Assembly (NCBI GenBank): GCA_017959135.1
Contig: JAGDBH010000014.1
Span: 1 to 5,799, forward strand
DNA length: 5,799 nt
Direction of reading: 5' to 3'
From: Succinivibrio sp.
GTDB taxonomy: Bacteria > Pseudomonadota > Gammaproteobacteria > Enterobacterales > Succinivibrionaceae
Position 1 is the stretch's first letter, and every line of letters starts with the position of its first letter. A program made the translations under genes and the position numbers. Positions 1-5,205 of this stretch are shown piece by piece. Under the pieces are notes generated by a model. The model did no database searches. It was not told the origin of the DNA and saw only the letters and a list, made by a program, of their open reading frames with translations.

Positions 1-639
1 AAAGCTCTTCCCCATCTGATACCAGATACGGGTAACAGGATCATAGGTTAATCTTGATGGATCAGTACTCACAGGGACAAGATCATCCGGATACTCCATA
101 ACATAAAGACCAATCGAATAACCGAGTTCAGACCCGAAGAATATACAGTTGTAGTAATCAGTATAGAAAGGAGTGAAATCTGCGATATTTGAGGCTATCC
201 TGATTTCCCTTTCGATTTCAGGAGTCAAGCCCTCTTTTAAAAGTCTTTGACTGTAATGAACATAAGGAACATTAGAAATCACATCCTTATAAAGAGCATT
301 TGGAAGCTCCCGTTCCTTATAGTTTTCAGGATGCTCAAGGAAACCGACAAAGGTATCGCGTAACAGAGTAACATCTTCAGTGATTTGTTCAAGCTCGGTA
401 GTCAAAAGTTCAGATACAGACTCATTAAGACAGGTAAGACGTCTTTTCTCTTCCTTTAATGCCTGTTCCTCTGCTCTTGAGGTAACCATTACCAGATTGT
501 TTTTTTCAATTTTATCTATGGTAGATACTAAGAAATAGTTTCTAATTGGCGAGAAAACAGCAAAGCCAAGAATAAAAAGCAGACTTCCACAAAGAGCTGC
601 AAAAGTTAATTTTTTTCTCAATGACTTTGTATGGAACAC
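1..639 (-). CDS. Membrane sensor with extracytoplasmic Cache-type domain, C-terminus cut by window edge
   Basis: This is the N-terminal 213 codons of a minus-strand gene that runs off the left edge. After a basic N-terminus (KSLRKK) there is one membrane helix at about residues 11-30. A charged, probably helical stretch follows at about 40-100 (rich in E, K and L). An extracytoplasmic sensor domain then reaches the edge. Residues 200-209 read DPVTRIWYQM, close to the D-P-x-x-R-x-W-Y signature of dCache domains. In that family the missing part would hold a second membrane helix and an output module, such as methyl-accepting chemotaxis, GGDEF or kinase; this cannot be decided here. The start is GTG at 639, with AGGTGAG placed 5 bases upstream. 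A second GTG at 648 is in frame but has a poorly placed ribosome site, and an in-frame TAA lies just beyond it. A weak sigma-28-like promoter lies upstream, which would favour a chemotaxis receptor. Confidence 0.72.
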   Translation of the reverse strand, partial: MFHTKSLRKKLTFAALCGSLLFILGFAVFSPIRNYFLVSTIDKIEKNNLVMVTSRAEEQALKEEKRRLTCLNESVSELLTTELEQITEDVTLLRDTFVGFLEHPENYKERELPNALYKDVISNVPYVHYSQRLLKEGLTPEIEREIRIASNIADFTPFYTDYYNCIFFGSELGYSIGLYVMEYPDDLVPVSTDPSRLTYDPVTRIWYQMGKSF

Positions 640-823
640 AAAACTCACCTGCCCAATATGCCTATCTTATTTGAATTCTATGACAATTCTTAAGAAGATG
701 AGTTTGTTATCTACGCAATATTTGAGTCATGTAAAAAAAAATGTCCCTTTTTCATATTTTTGGTAACTAATTGATCTCTCTTAATTTAAGAAATCAGTAG
801 TCTACAAAAAAGGACAAAACAGA
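640..823 (-). other. Intergenic region between crcB and the Cache sensor gene
   Basis: These 184 bases hold no convincing gene. They carry a candidate promoter for the sensor gene and several A/T tracts. There is also a near-palindrome at 779-791 (TCTTAATTTAAGA, six-base arms around one base). No GC-rich hairpin followed by a T-tract is seen after crcB, so the AEC-crcB transcript may end weakly or read into the sensor gene. Confidence 0.5.
707..733 (-). promoter_or_regulatory. Candidate sigma-28-like promoter of the Cache sensor gene
   Basis: On the minus strand, TACA (730-733) is followed by 15 bases and then GTAGATAA (707-714). The flagellar sigma-28 pattern is TAAA, 15 bases, GCCGATAA. 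The match is 3 of 4 and 6 of 8, and the rest of the extended -35 element is poor. Transcription would start roughly 60 bases before the GTG start. In an AT-rich spacer this can occur by chance, so it is only a candidate. Confidence 0.22.
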
Positions 824-1195
824 TTAGATTACGCTTCTGTATCCGGCGTAGGTGCATAGAAGCCCAAGTACAACAGTGGTTATTAAGTAGACTATCCCCT
901 GAAAGGTTCTGCCTTCGTGAATCATGGTGAAGGCTTCAAGATTGAAGGTACTGTAGGTGGTGAGTCCGCCTAGAAAGCCTGTTACTACCAGAGGCTTTGG
1001 AATGTAGGTGAAGATTGCAAATTTCTGCGTAAAAAGAACTGCAAGCAGACCGATTAAGAAACATCCCAGAAGATTACAGCATAAAGTTCCGTAGACTGAG
1101 TGAACAAAGAGTTTTCGAGAGAATGCGGTAATAAGGAAGCGTAAAGCGGATTCGATGCCTCCGCCAATGAACACGCATAATACCTGCATCAACAT
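824..1195 (-). CDS. crcB: CrcB/Fluc fluoride ion channel
   Basis: This gene encodes a 123-residue inner-membrane protein of the CrcB (Fluc) family. Two copies form a dual-topology dimer that exports fluoride and protects cytoplasmic enzymes. The family landmarks are present in order. They are a TM1 motif GGGIESALRF (11-20, with R19), GTLCCNLLGCFLIG (36-49, with the pore Asn N41), the TM3 break GFLGGLTTYSTF (73-84), and a fourth hydrophobic helix at about 99-117. Length is normal and four helices are expected. Two positions are unusual. Glu15 stands where a Gly is usual in the TM1 motif. Tyr81 stands at the first Phe-box position, while the second Phe (F84) is kept. The start at 1195 lies 15 bases after the upstream transporter stop, with GAGGT overlapping that stop codon 11 bases before the ATG. 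ATG 1189 is a possible alternative. The spacing implies cotranscription with the AEC gene. Confidence 0.93.
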   Translation of the reverse strand: MLMQVLCVFIGGGIESALRFLITAFSRKLFVHSVYGTLCCNLLGCFLIGLLAVLFTQKFAIFTYIPKPLVVTGFLGGLTTYSTFNLEAFTMIHEGRTFQGIVYLITTVVLGLLCTYAGYRSVI

Positions 1196-1210
1196 GATAG
1201 CTCATGACCT

Positions 1211-2164
1211 CTACTTTAGAATAAAGAATACAACCGGGAAGATTACCACAAGAAACAGTGCCGTGGTAGAAACAAATGATGCTACCGGAAGATTTACATT
1301 AAGCTTATAGAGTTTTGCGGTAAGTACTGCGTTAATTGCGGTTGGAGCAAGTGCGCAGATTAAAAGTGAGTTTAAAAGCACTCTGTCTGTAAAGAAGATA
1401 TGTGCTGTTATATAGATTGAAGCAGGTACAATCAGGAATCTGACAATCACAATATCAAAAACCTTAAAGTAATAATGGCGGATCTTTGAAAAGTTGATTA
1501 GAAATCCTACTGGAACCAGAGCCACCCAGGCGCCAAAATGAACCAGGAAGTGGAAGAAGGTGGTAAGAGCTTCAGGACGTTCAACTCCCTTGGCATTCAG
1601 ATACAGACCAATACAGATTCCAACTACGCTGATCTGATTCCAGCTTACAAATTTCTTTAGGATACTTGTCTTTTTAAGCTCAGTTGAAAAAGCTGAGATA
1701 TGCCTGTTGTAGTAGTACTGAGCCAGAGGAAAGCACAGCACCACCAGAAGAAAATTCTGACATGAGGCAATAATCTGGCTGTAGGCAAATCCCACATCGC
1801 TGTAGAGAATAAAGGCACACACTCCACCCAGAGTTCCGACATTGGAGAGCATTACACTCATTATATATGCCCCCTGTGAGAGCATATTCCTATAGCGTCT
1901 TGCAAAGGTCAGATAGCCGACAATACCAGGGACAATAACAAAAAGAGAGCCGAATGGCAGCAGAATCAGAACATCCCAGATCAAAGGCAGAGCCCAGAAG
2001 CTGAATAAGGCTGTCAGAGTACAGATTCCAAGAATATTGAATTTGATTATAAAGTAGTTAATTCTGTCTGTAATTATATGATTCTTATGTAGAAAATATC
2101 CAACTATCAGGGGAAGAATCAGATCTGTAAGCACAAACAAAAGTCTGTAGTTATCTTCAAGCAC
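1211..2164 (-). CDS. AEC (auxin efflux carrier) family permease
   Basis: This gene encodes a 317-residue, very hydrophobic inner-membrane protein with about ten predicted helices. This is the usual size for the bacterial AEC family (MdcF-like malonate or malate transporters and related organic-anion carriers). Family features include an N-terminal ILPLIVGYFLHK (16-27) and a mid-protein stretch with SNVGTLGGVCAFILYSD (107-123). The C-terminal ALAPTAINAVLTAKLY (271-286) is followed by a VSTTALFLVVIFP stretch (298-310). The charged loop near 155-172 separates the two halves. The substrate cannot be read from sequence. The start is GTG at 2164, with TTAGGT 7 bases upstream and an in-frame TAG just before it. 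An ATG 7 bases upstream is out of frame and stops after four codons. crcB follows 15 bases downstream, so the two are probably one operon. A role for this carrier in fluoride handling would be speculative. Confidence 0.88.
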   Translation of the reverse strand: MLEDNYRLLFVLTDLILPLIVGYFLHKNHIITDRINYFIIKFNILGICTLTALFSFWALPLIWDVLILLPFGSLFVIVPGIVGYLTFARRYRNMLSQGAYIMSVMLSNVGTLGGVCAFILYSDVGFAYSQIIASCQNFLLVVLCFPLAQYYYNRHISAFSTELKKTSILKKFVSWNQISVVGICIGLYLNAKGVERPEALTTFFHFLVHFGAWVALVPVGFLINFSKIRHYYFKVFDIVIVRFLIVPASIYITAHIFFTDRVLLNSLLICALAPTAINAVLTAKLYKLNVNLPVASFVSTTALFLVVIFPVVFFILK

Positions 2165-2206
2165 GATACATACCTAAATCGTCAAAATCGCAAATATATC
2201 ACAAGC

Positions 2207-2220
2207 GTGTAACTATACAC
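2207..2220 (-). promoter_or_regulatory. Palindrome with candidate -10 upstream of the AEC-crcB unit
   Basis: The inverted repeat GTGTA-ACTA-TACAC has perfect five-base arms. Read on the minus strand its centre contains TATAGT (2212-2217), five of six matches to a sigma-70 -10 box, 42 bases or more from the AEC start. No good -35 hexamer lies 16-18 bases upstream. A dyad centred on the -10 box could be an operator for a dimeric repressor or activator. Confidence 0.3.
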
Positions 2221-2221
2221 C

Positions 2222-2251
2222 TATTATCACGTATTTATGATGCTGATAATA
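2222..2251. repeat. Inverted repeat, eight-base arms
   Basis: TATTATCA (2222-2229) and TGATAATA (2244-2251) are perfect inverted copies, 14 bases apart. They lie immediately upstream of the palindrome near the presumed AEC promoter. The arms are AT-rich, so a regulatory role is only a possibility. Confidence 0.35.
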
Positions 2252-2372
2252 AAAAATAATTGTTAGATGAGAAAAAAATACAGATTTAAGAAAATAGCTT
2301 AATAACAAAATACGCATGTTCTTTTCAGAAAAAAACAAGCTTATAAGCCATTTTCAGACTTAACTATGAGTA

Positions 2373-2810
2373 TTATCTATAGCAGCTGGAAGGAACAGAT
2401 CTCTTAAAGCAAAGATAAATGAGGTAAATTTGACCAACTAATGGCATCATCACTAAAAGTGAATAGGAAGGATTCTTTCCGATATCTCTTATTCTTCTGC
2501 GTACACAGAAAAAACAGTAAAGCAGAGTCAGAACAGCTGGTAGCATAGATGAGAGTTTTAGAAAACACTGAGATACCCCATCTGTGTATTTTTCAGGATA
2601 AAGTACAGCAGACTGCTCCACCACCATACAGGAAAGAATTGACACAACCAGAAGAACTGTAAACAGAGCAAAAGGAGCCCTCTTCATAACCTTTTTCTGT
2701 TTTTTTTCCAAATAATCGTGCTTTTCAACAATATCTATTAAAGGGCGGCCACACATAGAACAGAATTCAGCTTTTGCGCTGACAGGATTGCCGCAGTATT
2801 TGCAGATCAT
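2373..2810 (-). CDS. Zinc-ribbon membrane protein with DUF805-like C-terminus
   Basis: This gene encodes a 145-residue protein of unknown function. Residues 3-20 form a compact zinc ribbon, C3-x2-C6 and C17-x2-C20, followed by GRPL, as in many N-terminal zinc-ribbon membrane proteins. A basic linker (about 30-44) leads to a hydrophobic helix at about 45-64. Two more hydrophobic segments lie near 84-103 and 115-134. Between these last two, RRRIRDIGKNPSYSLL (104-119) and the following MPLVGQIYLIYL resemble the R-R-x-x-D-x-G signature and tail of DUF805 membrane proteins. The DUF805 assignment is moderate, since the region is short and diverged. The start at 2810 has GAGGC 7 bases upstream. The gene appears to stand alone, with its own promoter in the divergent spacer. 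The ribbon should face the cytoplasm; no catalytic residues are visible. Confidence 0.82.
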   Translation of the reverse strand: MICKYCGNPVSAKAEFCSMCGRPLIDIVEKHDYLEKKQKKVMKRAPFALFTVLLVVSILSCMVVEQSAVLYPEKYTDGVSQCFLKLSSMLPAVLTLLYCFFCVRRRIRDIGKNPSYSLLVMMPLVGQIYLIYLCFKRSVPSSCYR

Positions 2811-2841
2811 TTATTTGCCTCGACTCATTTTTTTCCGCGAG

Positions 2842-2850
2842 AATATATCA
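2842..2850 (-). promoter_or_regulatory. Extended -10 promoter of the zinc-ribbon gene
   Basis: Read on the minus strand the bases are TGATATATT, that is TGn followed by TATATT (five of six matches to TATAAT). The start of transcription would fall about 25 bases before the ATG. The hexamer 17 bases upstream, TGTGAA, is a poor -35, which is usual for extended -10 promoters. That hexamer lies in one arm of the inverted repeat at 2865-2886. Confidence 0.42.
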
Positions 2851-2864
2851 CAGAAGAAATATAT

Positions 2865-2886
2865 TTCACATAGAAAAACATGTGAA
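2865..2886. repeat. Inverted repeat upstream of the zinc-ribbon gene
   Basis: TTCACAT (2865-2871) and ATGTGAA (2880-2886) are perfect seven-base inverted arms with an eight-base spacer. They overlap the 12-base palindrome GAAATATATTTC at 2856-2867. The half-sites resemble the TGTGA/TCACA words of CRP sites, but the order and spacing are inverted, so this is not a standard CRP site. Its place over the -35 region makes an operator plausible. Confidence 0.38.
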
Positions 2887-3020
2887 GCTGTACTTCCCCA
2901 AAACACTCAGAATGCTTACCGGTTCAGTGATTTCATAATATGTAACAATTTTTTTTCAAGGTAAAACTTATATTTTGTAAATTAAATTGTACACACAGTC
3001 AAGATTTAAAAGATCGTACC

Positions 3021-3048
3021 TTGATAACTTGAAATGCTAATTTAAGAT
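3021..3048 (+). promoter_or_regulatory. Candidate sigma-70 promoter of the beta-helix lipoprotein gene
   Basis: TTGATA (3021-3026), a 16-base spacer and TAAGAT (3043-3048) match the -35 and -10 consensus at 4 of 6 positions each. Transcription would begin near 3055 and leave a leader of about 80 bases that includes the dyad at 3059-3085. An alternative pair is TTGTCA (3082-3087), 17 bases, TAAAAA (3105-3110). It would give a very short leader and place the -35 on the dyad arm. Confidence 0.33.
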
Positions 3049-3058
3049 TAAAAATGCA

Positions 3059-3085
3059 ACAAAAGTTACACCTGTCTACTTTTGT
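3059..3085. promoter_or_regulatory. Dyad, possible operator or leader stem, before the beta-helix lipoprotein gene
   Basis: ACAAAAGT (3059-3066) and ACTTTTGT (3078-3085) are perfect eight-base inverted copies. The spacer contains a further small dyad, ACA-CC-TGT (3068-3075), so the whole 27-base site is nearly symmetric. It lies just downstream of one candidate promoter and touches the -35 of another. As RNA the stem would be AU-rich and weak, so protein binding to DNA seems the better reading. Confidence 0.4.
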
Positions 3086-3122
3086 CATTTCCTAAAAAAC
3101 ATCTTAAAAATCAAACAAAACA

Positions 3123-3128
3123 TAAGGA
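3123..3128 (+). promoter_or_regulatory. Strong ribosome binding site of the beta-helix lipoprotein gene
   Basis: AAGGAG lies about 6 bases before the ATG at 3135. It is the best Shine-Dalgarno match in the window and fixes the start directly before the lipoprotein signal peptide. It suggests that this gene is translated efficiently. Confidence 0.75.
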
Positions 3129-3134
3129 GTTCGT

Positions 3135-4952
3135 ATGGACTTTAAACCTCTAAAACTCTCTGCCTGTGCAGTGATAGTCGCAATGGCTCTGACCGGATGC
3201 ACATGCAAACAGACCGCTGATGATAATGGTCGAATCAGAGTAATTCACAGTCAGGCTCAGATGGATGCACTACTTGGCTTTGACGGGGAATGGAACAGCG
3301 CAACCGCCACAGGATTCCTCTCAGGAGATGTCAGGGAATGGAGAGCTGCTGATACAGGACTTCCTTTTGATGGTGTAATTATAGCATCAGGTGCGAATGT
3401 AAAAGTATGTCTGCCAGGTGAAATACAGAAAGAAAAGAATACCTTCTACATTCCTGCAGGCAAGTTTGTTCTGGTACAGAAAGGCGGTAAGCTTCAGGTT
3501 CACAGCGGACTAAACAAAAAAGACTTTGACCACACCACTCTGATAGTCGGTGGAACCGGAACCTCCAATTCCGCAGTTTCAAAATCCCCTGCTGACAAGA
3601 ATGCACTGACCGCAGGAAGTATCTTCAATCCTAACTATACCCACGCTCTTGAAATTCAGGAGGGAGGAACCTTTATCCTAGGTTCAGATAAGGAAGATGC
3701 AAAGAATACCAAGGGACCAGATGCCAAGAAATTAGGCGAAGCAGACAATGCTGTTCTATGGCTGGCTGACGGACGTTCTATTGCAGAGAATGGTAAGAAG
3801 AGTCCTTATGCAGGAGACATAAAAGTTGATGGTCTTCTGAAGGTCTCAAGTGCTGCTGGTGCCGGTGTTGCCAAGATAAGAACAGTCAGAAATCTTCAAG
3901 GTAAGGGAACTACTCTGACCGGTAAAGGAAAGCTTTTAATTGAAGGTTTGAACAAGACTCACGGCAATGCGATTTTCGCAATTAACGAGTTTGACCGCGG
4001 CGCTTTATCTGACGGCTTTGATCGAAAGGATGTTCCTGAAATCACTTTAGGTGCAATTGAGATCATCGGTCATGGCGTAGAGGGAATCTACAATCCTGAC
4101 GGCTCAGTTGACGGCAGTCCAGGCTACAGAAACAATGCCAATGCAGGCTTCTACTATGTTGGCGCAAACGGAACCATTGATGTTGGCAGCATGATTGTAA
4201 AGAGTACCAATCCAGGTGTAACCGCCGACTCAACAGTTGCTCTTGCAAACTTCAACACTGCTGCAGGAATTCTGGGTGGCAAAGTCACAAAGAAAGGTCC
4301 AAAGGTAAAGCTTGGCGAAGTAATCATTGAAAATCAGGCTACGGATGATAAGGACGGACCTCTGTCAGCAATCTACACAGTACAGGGAGTTATCGACTCT
4401 ACAGTAACCGGAAAGGTCAGTGTAACTGCTCCTGGCGGTGGCGCAGCAGCTATCGTTTCAACAGGACATGCCCGCTGGACCGGACCTGAGAAGACAAAAT
4501 CCGTAATGGGTGATGTTACCGTAACAGCTAAAGGCAGAAATGCATTCTTCCAGACCAATACCTTTAAAAACTACGGTACTACAGTTAACGGCAATCTCTA
4601 TGTTCAGGGATATGACGACGGTACAATTGCCAAGTTCGTGGGCTCTGTTCCTCCAGGACCAGACATGGGCAAGGCAGTTAAGTTAGGTCAGGCACCAAAT
4701 GCCGAGGATGTAAGACACGAACAGCTACTTGTTCAAGGAGGAAAACTAACTGTCACAGGAGAAGTCAGTGTTGAGAATACCGCACAGGGGCATCCTACGA
4801 CAATCAGAGTCAATCGCAAGGCTCGCGCTCAGTTAGGATCTCTTAAGGTTAACAACGAACAGATTCAGCCTGTGAATAATCTGAAAAAACTCATAACCTC
4901 TGATTCTAAACTTATAAACAAAGGAGTATTAAATATCGAACAAACAAAGTAA
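3135..4952 (+). CDS. Large glycine-rich lipoprotein, predicted beta-helix
   Basis: This gene encodes a 605-residue protein I do not recognise as a named family. Residues 1-22 are a lipoprotein signal: a Lys-containing N-terminus, a hydrophobic core and lipobox LTGC with acylation at C22. Residue +2 is Thr, not Asp, which by the Lol rule favours the outer membrane. Residues 30-130 contain hydrophobic strands ending in GGKLQVHSG. From about 227 a degenerate motif recurs, roughly [TKS]-[VLI]-x-G-x-[VIL]-x-[VI]. Its Gly lies at 227, 306, 351, 394, 426, 459, 486, 542 and 568, and Asn/Gly-rich loops separate the copies. This is the pattern of a right-handed parallel beta-helix, as in autotransporter passengers and polysaccharide-binding proteins. 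No C-terminal barrel, sorting signal or catalytic motif is visible. The start at 3135 has AAGGAG 5 bases upstream. The gene is followed by a strong terminator, so it is monocistronic. Surface adhesion or glycan binding is a guess. Confidence 0.9.
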   Translation: MDFKPLKLSACAVIVAMALTGCTCKQTADDNGRIRVIHSQAQMDALLGFDGEWNSATATGFLSGDVREWRAADTGLPFDGVIIASGANVKVCLPGEIQKEKNTFYIPAGKFVLVQKGGKLQVHSGLNKKDFDHTTLIVGGTGTSNSAVSKSPADKNALTAGSIFNPNYTHALEIQEGGTFILGSDKEDAKNTKGPDAKKLGEADNAVLWLADGRSIAENGKKSPYAGDIKVDGLLKVSSAAGAGVAKIRTVRNLQGKGTTLTGKGKLLIEGLNKTHGNAIFAINEFDRGALSDGFDRKDVPEITLGAIEIIGHGVEGIYNPDGSVDGSPGYRNNANAGFYYVGANGTIDVGSMIVKSTNPGVTADSTVALANFNTAAGILGGKVTKKGPKVKLGEVIIENQATDDKDGPLSAIYTVQGVIDSTVTGKVSVTAPGGGAAAIVSTGHARWTGPEKTKSVMGDVTVTAKGRNAFFQTNTFKNYGTTVNGNLYVQGYDDGTIAKFVGSVPPGPDMGKAVKLGQAPNAEDVRHEQLLVQGGKLTVTGEVSVENTAQGHPTTIRVNRKARAQLGSLKVNNEQIQPVNNLKKLITSDSKLINKGVLNIEQTK

Positions 4953-4982
4953 TTGAATTCTTAACCATGTAGATATCGGCTC

Positions 4983-5014
4983 AGACGGGGATTTTCATCC
5001 CCGTTTCTATTATC
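4983..5014 (+). terminator. Intrinsic terminator after the beta-helix lipoprotein gene
   Basis: ACGGGGAT (4985-4992) pairs perfectly with ATCCCCGT (4997-5004) around a TTTC loop. The stem can be lengthened by one G-T and one A-T pair. A T-rich tail (TTTCTATTAT) follows. The hairpin begins about 30 bases after the stop codon, so the downstream lipoprotein gene should have its own promoter. Confidence 0.9.
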
Positions 5015-5149
5015 TCGAGCTTCTTTCTAAATAGAAATTCCTACTGCTTTTCATTGATAATAAAGATTATTTTTAAAAATGTGACACTAACATATTGTTT
5101 TTACTATGTTTCACCTTGAAAACACCGAATCAATATCTAATCTTAAAAA

Positions 5150-5155
5150 TATAAG
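5150..5155 (+). promoter_or_regulatory. Candidate -10 box of the downstream lipoprotein gene
   Basis: TATAAG matches the -10 consensus at five of six positions and lies 50 bases before the ATG at 5206. No good -35 hexamer is found 16-18 bases upstream. TTGAAA at 5116-5121 is a good -35 word but too far from this -10. A promoter is required somewhere here because a terminator precedes this region, but the exact box is uncertain. Confidence 0.28.
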
Positions 5156-5205
5156 CAGATTATTTATTGAGTTAACTGATTATTTTGGACAAAGAGGAAA
5201 CAGCG

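Larger units (their letters stand above)
2165..2372 (-). other. Intergenic region upstream of the AEC-crcB unit
   Basis: These 208 AT-rich bases hold no gene that I can support. They carry two inverted repeats, at 2207-2220 and 2222-2251, and a TATAGT candidate -10. I looked for the fluoride riboswitch that often precedes crcB operons and did not see its conserved core. After the zinc-ribbon gene there is only a short GCTTATAAGC palindrome before a T-run, too weak to call a terminator with confidence. Confidence 0.5.
2811..3134. other. Divergent intergenic regulatory region
   Basis: These 324 bases contain no supportable gene. They separate the minus-strand zinc-ribbon gene from the plus-strand lipoprotein gene and must hold both promoters. 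Visible elements are an extended -10 for the minus-strand gene, a palindrome at 2856-2867 (GAAATATATTTC) and an inverted repeat at 2865-2886. On the plus-strand side are candidate -35/-10 pairs and a dyad at 3059-3085. The centre (about 2890-3015) is AT-rich, with nothing distinctive that I can name. Confidence 0.6.
4953..5205 (+). other. Intergenic region between the two lipoprotein genes
   Basis: These 253 bases hold the terminator of the upstream gene, then an AT-rich stretch with candidate promoter elements and a small palindrome AGTTAACT at 5170-5177. An 11-base word, ATCTTAAAAAT (5140-5150), also occurs upstream of the first lipoprotein gene at 3101-3111. No open frame of useful size with a ribosome site is seen. 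Confidence 0.5.

Noticed and set aside
1657..1842. Minus-strand open frame of 61 codons within the transporter gene
   Set aside because: It is a shifted frame inside the AEC gene on the same strand, whose full-length product is clearly recognisable.
2198..2213. CRP site near the AEC promoter
   Set aside because: One half (TGTGA) matches on the minus strand but the other half does not, so the symmetric site is missing.
2328..2346. Intrinsic terminator after the zinc-ribbon gene
   Set aside because: GCTTATAAGC followed by TTGTTTTTTT on the minus strand gives only three or four pairs with a tiny loop, too weak to call.
2165..2372. Fluoride riboswitch upstream of the AEC-crcB unit
   Set aside because: The conserved core of the crcB motif could not be found by eye. 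The region is mainly AT-rich dyads.
3379..3606. Minus-strand open frame of 75 codons inside the large lipoprotein gene
   Set aside because: It lies wholly antisense to a well-supported gene with a signal peptide and repeats. It has no domain-like pattern and no neighbour to support it.
4063..4558. Two minus-strand open frames of 61 codons (4063-4248 and 4373-4558)
   Set aside because: Both are antisense to the beta-helix gene and their composition is the reverse reading of Gly/Asn/Thr-rich codons. No ribosome site or known motif was found.
3135..4952. Classical autotransporter
   Set aside because: The passenger-like repeats are present, but there is no C-terminal barrel of about 250-300 residues, and the signal is a lipoprotein signal.
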